A stretch of DNA of 11,964 nt from CAYPGJ01 sp964638515 (GTDB lineage: Bacteria; Planctomycetota; Phycisphaerae; Phycisphaerales; UBA1924), in NCBI GenBank assembly GCA_964638515.1, contig CAZWZL010000055.1:1-11964 (forward strand). Reading direction: 5' to 3'. The notes under the pieces are model-generated. The model did no database searches. It was not told the DNA's origin and saw nothing but the letters and a program-made list of their open reading frames with translations. The translations under genes were made by a program, and so were the position numbers. Below, in pieces: positions 1 to 6,054 of the stretch (positions are counted from its first letter, which is position 1; every line of letters starts with the position of its first letter).

Positions 1-1
1 C

Positions 2-544
2 ATCTTCGTCAACTCGATGAGCGACCTGTTCCACGACCAGGTGCCCGACTCGTTCATCCGCGAAGTCTTCGATGTGATGGAGGAGTGCCATCAGCACACA
101 TTCCAGGTTCTCACCAAGCGCCCCGAGCGCGTCGTGGCGTTGAAGGATGCGCTCCCGTGGCCGAAGAACGTCTGGATCGGCACGAGCGTCGAGTCCGCCA
201 AATACTACGCGCGCGTCCGGCAACTCCAGCGACTCACACGCGCGGCCGTGCGGTTCCTCTCCTGCGAACCGCTCCTCGGCCCGCTCTCGCGCCTCCCGCT
301 CTCGGGCATCAACTGGGTCATCGTCGGCGGCGAATCAGGCCCCGGCGCCCGTCCCATGCATCCCGATTGGGTCCGCTCCATCAAGGACCAGTGCGAACGC
401 CGTGAGGTGTTTTTCTTCTTCAAGCAGTGGGGGGGCGTGCGCAAGCACGAGACCGGTCGGGAGTTGGATGGGCGCACGTGGGATGACAAACCGCAGACCG
501 GGAGCGATGTATGCCGATCGAGCCGCATGACGACGGTCTCGTGA
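2..544 (+). CDS. DUF5131 family protein (phage Gp37/Gp68-like, three-Cys-motif type), 5'-truncated
   Basis: The reading frame is open from base 2 and begins mid-protein with IFVNSMSDLFHD, so the true start lies outside the window. Family hallmarks seen in order are NSMSDLFH, the TKRPERV block, WIGTSVES, RFLSCEPLLGPL, the INWVIVGGESGPGARPM segment and FFFKQWGG near the C terminus. Members of this family (Gp37/Gp68, DUF5131) carry an N-terminal three-cysteine cluster resembling radical-SAM iron-sulfur motifs; that part would be upstream and cannot be checked here. The enzymatic role is not established. The 3' end overlaps the next gene, tcmP, by 34 bases in another frame, matching the known habit of the two families to sit side by side and implying coupled translation. 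GC here is host-like (about 70% in a sampled line), unlike tcmP. Family assignment is secure; function is open. Confidence 0.88.
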   Translation: MFVNSMSDLFHDQVPDSFIREVFDVMEECHQHTFQVLTKRPERVVALKDALPWPKNVWIGTSVESAKYYARVRQLQRLTRAAVRFLSCEPLLGPLSRLPLSGINWVIVGGESGPGARPMHPDWVRSIKDQCERREVFFFFKQWGGVRKHETGRELDGRTWDDKPQTGSDVCRSSRMTTVS

Positions 545-1326
545 TTCCAGAAGTAGGGCGGTGGTCAAAGTACAAGTACCATTTCTTGGGCAGGTACCTG
601 CGCGCGTTCATGATCGCGATGAAGCCTAAGCCATGGGCCGGGCTGTACTACCTCGACTTGTTCGCTGGGGCGGGATTTGCTCGCGTTGAGGAGTCTGGCG
701 AATTCGTCGCGGGAAGTCCGGTTCTCGCTGCATTGACAACGCCATCCTTCACGCAGATTCGCGCAGCGGAGGCAGACGCGAAAAAATGCGATGCGCTTCG
801 TCAGCGCCTCGCACGCGCGGATTTGCCGACATCGCCCCTTGTGTTGCACGGCAACGCAAATGATCTCATAGATCAGCTCTTGGCTGGCATCCCAGATAGA
901 TCGCTTTGTATGACATTCATCGACCCCTATGGCTTTCACGCCGAATGGGACACGATTCGTCGGTTGAGCGAGGTGCGATCTGACCTCATCCTGTTCTTGC
1001 CCGACCACTTGGATGCCATGCGAAACTGGGAGCTGCACTACGAGGCAGACGATGATTCAAATCTCGACAGGTTCTTGGGCAAGCAATGCGACTGGCGTAG
1101 TGCATTCAATGCCGTGAATCGCGACAGAATTCCCGAGGTACTGAGAAGTCTATACGAGACTCAGCTCAAGACGATCGGGTACCGGCACTTCGATCATCGT
1201 CGCATCTACGGTCCGCAACAGAGAGGGCTCTATCTCTTGCACTTTGCGAGTCGACACCAAGCTGGCGTGACGATTTGGCGGAATGTCGGAAAGACCGACG
1301 CAGGGGGACAGCGCGAGCTCTTCTGA
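511..1326 (+). CDS. tcmP: Three-Cys-motif partner protein TcmP
   Basis: The product has 271 residues, the usual size for TcmP. The N terminus reads DDGLVIPEVGRWSKYKYHFLGRYL, the family's opening block. It is followed by YYLDLFAGAG (about residues 46-55), which looks like the glycine-rich loop of a Rossmann methyltransferase, then the conserved FIDPYGF (136-142), where a methyltransferase would carry its motif IV. TcmP proteins occur next to three-Cys-motif proteins such as the overlapping DUF5131 gene, and the pair probably works together on an unknown substrate; a SAM-dependent role is inference from the fold. ATG 511 is preferred because GGGAG lies six bases upstream (500-504) and because the family block starts before the alternative GTG 541. 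Sampled lines give about 50-58% GC against about 67-70% in neighbours, suggesting horizontal acquisition. The stop lies four bases from the convergent nuoG stop. Confidence 0.9.
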   Translation: MPIEPHDDGLVIPEVGRWSKYKYHFLGRYLRAFMIAMKPKPWAGLYYLDLFAGAGFARVEESGEFVAGSPVLAALTTPSFTQIRAAEADAKKCDALRQRLARADLPTSPLVLHGNANDLIDQLLAGIPDRSLCMTFIDPYGFHAEWDTIRRLSEVRSDLILFLPDHLDAMRNWELHYEADDDSNLDRFLGKQCDWRSAFNAVNRDRIPEVLRSLYETQLKTIGYRHFDHRRIYGPQQRGLYLLHFASRHQAGVTIWRNVGKTDAGGQRELF

Positions 1327-1330
1327 TGCC

Positions 1331-3004
1331 TCAGATCTCCACCACCGCCATGTCGCTCTCCCGCGACTTCGCCTCGACCACCGGGAACTTCACCTCGCTC
1401 GCAAACACGCCCAGCGTCGGGAAACGCGAAGCCATCTCATTCCGCAATCTCGCGGCGTCATAAATCTTCGCCTTCTCGCCCTTCGCGCTCGCCAGCAGGT
1501 CCAGCCCGATCTGTCCCTCCGCCTTCGCCATCTCCATCACAGGGATCGCCCGCTCAAACGCCTGGATCCGCCCGAACGCGTTCTCGAACGTGCCCGACTT
1601 CTCCACCCACGTCGCCCCCGGCAGCACGGCCTTGGCCCGCTCCACCAGCGATGACCCCAGCGTGTCGATCAACACCAGGAACGGCGCGTTCGCCCCGTCA
1701 AACACCTTCGTCACGTCCGGCGTCGCCCATTCGCTCGGATACCCACCCACCAGGATCACCGTCCCGAACTCGCCCTTCTTCACGCGCTCGAGCGCATCGT
1801 TGAACGACATGGCCGGCTTCCCGCCCACCGCCTCCAGCACCCGACGCACCCCGCGCGCGTTCGGCGCCTTCTCCGCCCGCACCACGAACCCCGTCCCGCC
1901 CTCGTGCGCCGGCGTCGCGTTCGGCGGATACACGCAATCCTCCCCGTGCTTCGGGATCGGCCCCAGCGCGAGCGTCGCCTGCCCATCGAGCGCCAAGCCC
2001 GCGTCCGCCAGCGTGTACGCCTCCTCGCACGCCACCACCGGCGACACGATCAGCAGCACGCGACCCTTCTTCGCGCTCTCCACCACGTCCCCGTACGCCC
2101 GCGTGAAATCGCTCTCCACCAACGCGCCGAACTGCCGACGCATCGGCGTGCGCAGCCGCTGCTCCGCGTGCACGTGATGGAAGCCCTGCCGAACCTCGTC
2201 CGTGATCCACCACCGGTTCACCTCGAGGTTCTCCCTCGGCTTGATCCGGTACACCTTCCCCTCGTAGTGCTCGATCCAGATGTTGTCCCCGCTCGACGTG
2301 ATCCCGTCGATGCTGGGCGTCGCCTCCAGCCTCCACACACGCTGAGCGAACAGAAAGTCCTTGTCGAGCAGCGCGCCCACGGGGCACAGGTCCACAACGT
2401 TCCCGGCGAGCGGGTTGTCCAGCGCCTTGCCCGGGAACACGTCGATCTGCTCGAACGCCCCGCGGCCCTCGATCGTCAGCTCCGCCGTCCCCGTCACCTC
2501 GCGCGTGAAACGCACGCAGCGAGAGCACATGATGCACCGATCCGAATACAACAGCACGTTCGGCCCAAGGTCCTTCTTGGGCTGCTTGATCTTGTCCTCC
2601 TCAAACCGCGACACGCTCCGCCCATACTCGTACGAGTAGTCCTGCAGAAGACACTCACCCGCCTGGTCGCACACCGGGCAGTCCAGCGGGTGATTGATCA
2701 GCAGGTACTCCATCACCGCCTTCTGGTTCTGCACCGCCTTCGGCGAGTTCGAGTACACCACCTGCCCGTCCCCCGCCGCCGTCTGGCACGTCGGGATCAG
2801 CTTCGGCAGAGGCTCCAGCGCGTTGTTGTTCCGCGGGTTCGGCGCCCACACCTCCGCCAGACAGATGCGGCACGACGCCACGATCGATAGACCCGGGTGA
2901 TAGCAGTAGTACGGGATCGCCACCCCGTTCCGAAGGGCCACCTGGAGGATCATCTCCCCGGGCGTGAACTCGCAGACCTTCCCGTCAATCGTGATCGTCG
3001 GCAT
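1331..3004 (-). CDS. nuoG: NADH-quinone oxidoreductase subunit G (complex I iron-sulfur subunit)
   Basis: NuoG carries electrons through several Fe-S clusters in the peripheral arm of complex I, from NADH toward quinone. Visible ligands: C34, C45, C48 and C73 for the [2Fe-2S] centre; the His-Cys3 site H105, C109, C112 and C118 in NHPLDCPVCDQAGEC; and C157, C160, C163 and C207 for the [4Fe-4S] centre (DRCIMCSRCVRF and DLCPVGAL). The following molybdopterin-type 4Fe-4S subdomain (about 225-280) has lost its cysteines (TPSIDGITSSGDNIWIEH), so cluster N7 is absent, as in many complex I enzymes. The remainder is a shortened molybdopterin-oxidoreductase-like domain, giving 557 residues in total, well below the E. 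coli protein. No other nuo gene is in the window; it is flanked by convergent tcmP and a divergent PEP-CTERM gene. There is no Shine-Dalgarno, but TAGACT lies nine bases before the start. Confidence 0.95.
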   Translation of the reverse strand: MPTITIDGKVCEFTPGEMILQVALRNGVAIPYYCYHPGLSIVASCRICLAEVWAPNPRNNNALEPLPKLIPTCQTAAGDGQVVYSNSPKAVQNQKAVMEYLLINHPLDCPVCDQAGECLLQDYSYEYGRSVSRFEEDKIKQPKKDLGPNVLLYSDRCIMCSRCVRFTREVTGTAELTIEGRGAFEQIDVFPGKALDNPLAGNVVDLCPVGALLDKDFLFAQRVWRLEATPSIDGITSSGDNIWIEHYEGKVYRIKPRENLEVNRWWITDEVRQGFHHVHAEQRLRTPMRRQFGALVESDFTRAYGDVVESAKKGRVLLIVSPVVACEEAYTLADAGLALDGQATLALGPIPKHGEDCVYPPNATPAHEGGTGFVVRAEKAPNARGVRRVLEAVGGKPAMSFNDALERVKKGEFGTVILVGGYPSEWATPDVTKVFDGANAPFLVLIDTLGSSLVERAKAVLPGATWVEKSGTFENAFGRIQAFERAIPVMEMAKAEGQIGLDLLASAKGEKAKIYDAARLRNEMASRFPTLGVFASEVKFPVVEAKSRESDMAVVEI

Positions 3005-3013
3005 GGGACGGCC

Positions 3014-3044
3014 AGTCTAGCGAACCGCGTTCGGGCCTCACCAA
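3014..3044 (-). promoter_or_regulatory. Putative nuoG promoter with leaderless start
   Basis: On the minus strand TAGACT (plus positions 3014-3019) matches four of six bases of the -10 consensus and ends nine bases before the nuoG ATG. TTGGTG (3039-3044) lies 19 bases further upstream as a possible -35. The spacing would place the transcription start at or within a few bases of the ATG. There is no Shine-Dalgarno sequence between them. Sequence-only prediction. Confidence 0.35.
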
Positions 3045-3123
3045 GGGGCCTGCTGACCAGCCCACTTTGCCCCCGCAACCTCCAAGTCCAGCGATTACCG
3101 GCCCCGAAGCCTTGAAAAGACCC

Positions 3124-3152
3124 TTGTTTGCGCGGATTCGTTCAGGTACCCT
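3124..3152 (+). promoter_or_regulatory. Putative promoter of the PEP-CTERM gene
   Basis: TTGTTT (3124-3129) and TACCCT (3147-3152) are separated by 17 bases, a sigma-70-like arrangement. The same TACCCT hexamer occurs as the -10 of the much stronger rplM promoter. A roughly 55-base leader would follow, containing a small perfect hairpin CCGCC-GCT-GGCGG (3178-3190) just upstream of the ribosome binding site. An alternative pair, TTCAGG and TAGGTT (3141-3169), overlaps it. Confidence 0.3.
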
Positions 3153-3214
3153 GTTGGTGGCCTTAGGTTTGAAATCACCGCCGCTGGCGGCACGTCCACG
3201 AAAAGGGAGGAAAC

Positions 3215-3850
3215 ATGCGTCGATCGACACTCATTGCCATCGGTGTTTGCGCGGGCCTTGCGGGCTCTGCGTCGGCGGCCACCTTGAACGCCCACGCTGG
3301 CCCCGCCAATAACGGCGGGTCTGCAGGCTGGGCCATGTTCTTCGATCTGCAGGCGCTCACGACGAACCTCATCGTCACGCACCTGTCCACCGCGAGCACC
3401 GCGGCCGCGGGCGCCAACTTCACCGTCGAGGTGTTTACGCGCACCGGAACGGCGCTCGGCGGACCCGTCGGCTCCGGCGCCGGCTCATCGCCCGCCGGAT
3501 GGACATCTCTCGGCACGGCCCTCGCTACACAAGGCCCCGTCGCCAGTCAGGTCTCGCTCGACATCGACATCCCCGACATCAATCTCACTTCCGGCCAGGT
3601 GACCGGCGTCGCTCTCCTCTTCTCCGGCGCCGGCCCGCGCTACTTCGGCACCGGCACACCGCCGTACAGCGTGTTCTCCGACTCCGACCTCATGCTCACC
3701 ACCGGCGACGGCCGCAGCGCCCCCTTCACCACCACCGGCTCCTTCTTCACCTCCCGCGCCCTCGTCGGCTCCATCACCTACATCCCCACCCCCGGCGCCG
3801 CCGCCCTCCTCGGGCTCGCCGGCCTCGCGGGCGCCCGTCGTCGTCGCTGA
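3215..3850 (+). CDS. PEP-CTERM-type sorting domain protein, exported, function unknown
   Basis: The product has 211 residues. The N terminus MRRSTLIAIGVCAGLAGSASA is a Sec signal peptide with a probable cleavage after ASA. The C terminus has PTPG (191-194), a short hydrophobic helix AAALLGLAGLAGA and an RRRR tail: the tripartite PEP-CTERM sorting signal in the PTPG variant often seen in planctomycetes. It would be recognised by an exosortase-type enzyme in the inner membrane; none is encoded here. The middle is rich in Thr, Ser, Gly and Ala with alternating hydrophobic strands, consistent with a beta-sandwich surface protein, but I recognise no named domain. The start is fixed by GGGAGG (3205-3210) four bases before ATG. 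A strong intrinsic terminator follows 27 bases after the stop, so the gene is a single unit, divergent from nuoG. Confidence 0.88.
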   Translation: MRRSTLIAIGVCAGLAGSASAATLNAHAGPANNGGSAGWAMFFDLQALTTNLIVTHLSTASTAAAGANFTVEVFTRTGTALGGPVGSGAGSSPAGWTSLGTALATQGPVASQVSLDIDIPDINLTSGQVTGVALLFSGAGPRYFGTGTPPYSVFSDSDLMLTTGDGRSAPFTTTGSFFTSRALVGSITYIPTPGAAALLGLAGLAGARRRR

Positions 3851-3877
3851 TTCACCAAGCACTCGTTGCATCATCCA

Positions 3878-3907
3878 GCCCCGCTCCTCTTCGAGCGGGG
3901 CTTTTTT
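3878..3907 (+). terminator. Rho-independent terminator after the PEP-CTERM gene
   Basis: A perfect 9-bp stem (GCCCCGCTC at 3878-3886, GAGCGGGGC at 3893-3901) with a six-base loop CTCTTC is followed directly by six T (3902-3907). It lies between the PEP-CTERM gene and the convergent TPR gene. Its right arm, T-run and following bases recur exactly in the atpD terminator. Confidence 0.95.
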
Positions 3908-3925
3908 CTGCGCGACGCTCACGCA

Positions 3926-4537
3926 TCAAGGCGGAATCCGCAGCGCCGCCTCGAACACCTCCATCCCCCGAACGCTCGCCAAGTCGCGATCCGCGCGAGC
4001 ATAATCCCCGTCCGTCCACCCCAGTCGCACGGCCCTTCGAAGCGCCGCCACGGCCCACTCACGCTCACCGCACAACGCGCGAAAACACGCGAGGTTGTAC
4101 CAGTCCGTCGGCGACGCCGCGCCGCTGCGCACATCGCCCTCCTCCTCGCCGCTCCGCCGCACCACCTCCTCCTGCAACGCCCGCGCGCGCTCCCACGCGC
4201 GCATCGCCGATCCCTCCATCCCCGCCTCGCGAAACATCCATCCCAGCTCCCCCCACACCAACGCGTCCATCCGCCCCACACCCGACATCCGCGCCACCAG
4301 CTCCGCCACCGCCATGCTCGGCTCGCACGCGCGATCCGGGAATCCGCCCCGCGCCCGCCCGCGCCCCAATCCCAGCACGCCGCCATTCGAGCCGCCCGTG
4401 AGCGCCGTCCCGCTCCCGCCACGCAGTTGCCCACGATCCCCCGCCGGCAACGTCACCAGCGCCACACCGAACGCGCCCGCGCCGATCAACGCCGCCAGAT
4501 TCAGCATGCCCCTGCCGCGCATCAAGCCCCCTTTCAT
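3926..4537 (-). CDS. TPR-like repeat protein with N-terminal membrane helix
   Basis: The 203-residue product starts MKGGLMRGRG and is followed by a hydrophobic helix (about 12-31, LNLAALIGAGAFGVALVTLP), a signal anchor or uncleaved signal peptide. Residues about 75-125 form helical pairs (VWGELGWMFREAGM, AMRAWERARALQEEVV). The C-terminal segment about 145-200 has WYNLACFRALCGEREWAVAAL then LRRAVRLGW and DLASVRGMEVFEAAL, the closing pattern of tetratricopeptide-repeat proteins found widely in GC-rich bacteria. It probably acts as a protein-interaction module facing the periplasm; the partner is unknown. ATG 4537 is chosen because TAGGCT, a -10-like hexamer, ends eight bases upstream and no Shine-Dalgarno is seen for it or for the in-frame ATGs at residues 6 and 11. 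It is convergent with the PEP-CTERM gene and divergent from hisS. Confidence 0.72.
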   Translation of the reverse strand: MKGGLMRGRGMLNLAALIGAGAFGVALVTLPAGDRGQLRGGSGTALTGGSNGGVLGLGRGRARGGFPDRACEPSMAVAELVARMSGVGRMDALVWGELGWMFREAGMEGSAMRAWERARALQEEVVRRSGEEEGDVRSGAASPTDWYNLACFRALCGEREWAVAALRRAVRLGWTDGDYARADRDLASVRGMEVFEAALRIPP

Positions 4538-4545
4538 CGCGTCTC

Positions 4546-4551
4546 AGCCTA
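4546..4551 (-). promoter_or_regulatory. -10-like hexamer of the TPR gene
   Basis: TAGGCT on the minus strand ends eight bases before the ATG at 4537, with no Shine-Dalgarno between. It fits the leaderless-start pattern seen at nuoG, hisS and the BFD gene. No good -35 is visible. Confidence 0.3.
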
Positions 4552-4598
4552 CGCCCGCTCCCCATCCCACGCCCCAAATCTCCCCCCGCCCCGCGCTG

Positions 4599-4604
4599 TA
4601 CCCT
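4599..4604 (+). promoter_or_regulatory. -10-like hexamer of hisS
   Basis: TACCCT ends 12 bases before the hisS ATG. The intervening CACCCCACCACC contains no Shine-Dalgarno. The same hexamer is the -10 of the rplM promoter. No convincing -35 is visible at 16-18 bases. Confidence 0.33.
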
Positions 4605-4616
4605 CACCCCACCACC

Positions 4617-5594
4617 ATGACCGACGCAACACCCAACAAGCCCTCGACACCCTCCTCCTTCCAGCCCCCCCGAGGCACGCGCGACTTCTACCCCATCGAG
4701 ATGGCCCGCCGTCTCTGGCTCGAGGACAAGTGGCGCCGCACGGCCGTCCGTCACGGCTTCGACGAGATCGACGGCCCCACCTTCGAGCACCTCGACCTCT
4801 ATACCGTCAAGTCCGGCGAGGGCATCGTCAACGAACTCTTCTCCTTCTCCCGCGCCGGCGGCGAAACACCCTTCGCCCTCCGACCCGAATTCACCCCCAC
4901 CCTCGCCCGCATGGTCGCCACCAAGGCCAACGCGCTCCCCAAGCCCATCAAGTGGTTCTCCATCGGCCCCTACTTCCGCGCCGAACGCCCACAACGAGGC
5001 CGACTCCGCGAATTCCTCCAATGGAACGTCGACTCCCTCGGCGATCCCTCCCCCGAGGCGGACGCCGAGGTGATCGCGTGTTGNNNNNNNNNNNNNNNNN
5101 NNNNNNNNNNNNNNNNNNNNNNNNNNNNNNNNNNNNNNNNNNNNNNNNNNNNNNNNNNNNNNNNNNNNNNNNNNNNNNNNNNNCCGCCCACGCCCGCCGT
5201 CGGCTTCGCCATGGGCGACGTCGTCATCTCCCTCGTCCTGCAGGACAAGGGCCTCATGCCCAGCGATGACGCCATCGCGCGCGACCTCGGCCTCGCGCCC
5301 GACGCCTTCGTCCTCGCCGCCAACGACGACGCCGACGCCAAGGCCCTTCGCCCCCTCCTCGCCGCCCTCCGCCGCCTCGGCCTCCACGCCCGACGCTCCT
5401 ACAAGTCCACACGCAACGTCGGCAAACTCCTCCAGGACGCCGACAAGGCCCGCGCCCGCTACGCCGTCATCCTCGAGTCCGACACCCGCGCACAACTCAA
5501 GGACCTCTCCTCCAAAGAGCAGCACGAAGTCGTCGCAGACAACCTCGCCTCCCTCGCCACCGCGCTCGCCGAGCGCATCGCGCCACCGCGATGA
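4617..5594 (+). CDS. hisS: Histidine--tRNA ligase, interrupted by assembly gap
   Basis: HisRS charges tRNA-His with histidine. The first 155 residues include the class II opening PPRGTRDFYP, EIDGPTFEHLDLY of motif 1, LRPEFTPTLARM, and motif 2 with YFRAERPQRGRLREFLQ and DSLG. After the gap comes motif 3 in the form AVGFAMGDVVISLVL, where the GD-V variant replaces the common ERL, then the anticodon-binding domain (VLAANDDADAKALRPLL to the end). That domain argues for HisRS rather than HisZ. The missing centre should hold the insertion domain and the histidine-binding LVRGLDYY block. Only 100 N are present, but about 135-165 residues appear to be missing by comparison with E. coli HisRS, so the real gap is probably 400-500 bp. 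The frame continues across the N run only by chance. ATG 4617 is the first in-frame start matching the family N terminus; no Shine-Dalgarno is seen. Confidence 0.93.
   Translation: MTDATPNKPSTPSSFQPPRGTRDFYPIEMARRLWLEDKWRRTAVRHGFDEIDGPTFEHLDLYTVKSGEGIVNELFSFSRAGGETPFALRPEFTPTLARMVATKANALPKPIKWFSIGPYFRAERPQRGRLREFLQWNVDSLGDPSPEADAEVIACXXXXXXXXXXXXXXXXXXXXXXXXXXXXXXXXXXPPTPAVGFAMGDVVISLVLQDKGLMPSDDAIARDLGLAPDAFVLAANDDADAKALRPLLAALRRLGLHARRSYKSTRNVGKLLQDADKARARYAVILESDTRAQLKDLSSKEQHEVVADNLASLATALAERIAPPR
5084..5183. other. Assembly gap (100 N) inside hisS
   Basis: Exactly 100 undetermined bases, the conventional placeholder for a gap of unknown length. Flanking coding sequence on both sides belongs to hisS, and the protein parts that are missing imply a longer true distance. 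Confidence 0.98.
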
Positions 5595-5632
5595 TTCTCG
5601 CGCTCGCGCTTCGGTTATTCCGGGCGCGGCTC

Positions 5633-5638
5633 TACACT
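5633..5638 (+). promoter_or_regulatory. -10-like hexamer of the BFD-like gene
   Basis: TACACT ends nine bases before ATG 5648. TTCGGT sits 17 bases upstream (5610-5615) as a poor -35 candidate. No Shine-Dalgarno lies between the hexamer and the ATG. This suggests the gene may have its own leaderless transcript in addition to readthrough from hisS. Confidence 0.33.
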
Positions 5639-5647
5639 TCCCCCGCC

Positions 5648-5941
5648 ATGTCCCCCGACGACGACGTCTGCCTCTGCTTCCACGTCTCCCTCCGGAAGAT
5701 CCGCACCTTCCTCGAGCGCGAAGACCCGCCCGTCGCATCCCTCATCTCCGAATGTCTCGGCGCCGGCACCGGCTGCCACTGGTGCGTCCCCGTCTTGAAG
5801 CGCCTCCACCAGATGCACGTCAACGGCGAACTCCCCGACCTCACAGCCTCCCCCGCCGACTACGCCGCCCGCCGAAAGTCCTTCCACAAAACCGGCGTCC
5901 GCGAACTCCGCCCCGACGAGAGCGACACCTCCAAAACCTAG
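5648..5941 (+). CDS. BFD-like [2Fe-2S]-binding protein
   Basis: This 97-residue protein has the fold signature of bacterioferritin-associated ferredoxin: CLC (C8, C10) and, 32 residues later, GAGTGCHWC (C43, C46), the C-x-C...C-x-x-C ligand set for one [2Fe-2S] cluster. C36 is an additional cysteine just before the GAGTGC loop. In E. coli, Bfd reduces bacterioferritin to release iron; stand-alone relatives also act as electron carriers, so the exact role is inference. After residue 50 the chain has a short helix (VLKRLHQMHV) and a charged tail not needed for the cluster. The reading frame also has ATG 5591, which overlaps the hisS stop as ATGA, but the extra 19 residues look non-coding and include the TACACT hexamer, so ATG 5648 is chosen. 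No bacterioferritin gene is in the window. Confidence 0.82.
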   Translation: MSPDDDVCLCFHVSLRKIRTFLEREDPPVASLISECLGAGTGCHWCVPVLKRLHQMHVNGELPDLTASPADYAARRKSFHKTGVRELRPDESDTSKT

Positions 5942-6054
5942 TAGCGCGGACGTCTCGCCCGCAACTCCTCGCTCCTCTCTTCATCCTGCGGCTCGTGCCA
6001 CGCCTGATCCCCCGGGGCCGCGCACCACCAATCCAAGCCCCACGTTCGCCGCCT

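Noticed and set aside
541..1326. GTG 541 as tcmP start with GTGA overlap of the DUF5131 stop
   Set aside because: It would remove the conserved DDGL block, and ATG 511 has GGGAG at the correct distance while GTG 541 has none.
3499..4401. Long plus-strand open frame rich in Arg, Pro and His
   Set aside because: It is a shadow frame of the PEP-CTERM and TPR genes in GC-rich DNA; it runs through a strong terminator and has no domain character.
5591..5647. ATG 5591 as BFD start (ATGA overlap with the hisS stop)
   Set aside because: The added 19 residues have no family match and contain the TACACT promoter-like hexamer; ATG 5648 gives the normal BFD N terminus.
4065..5738. 557-codon minus-strand frame across the N run
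   Set aside because: Antisense to hisS, whose homology is clear; Gly/Glu/Ala-rich low-complexity translation.
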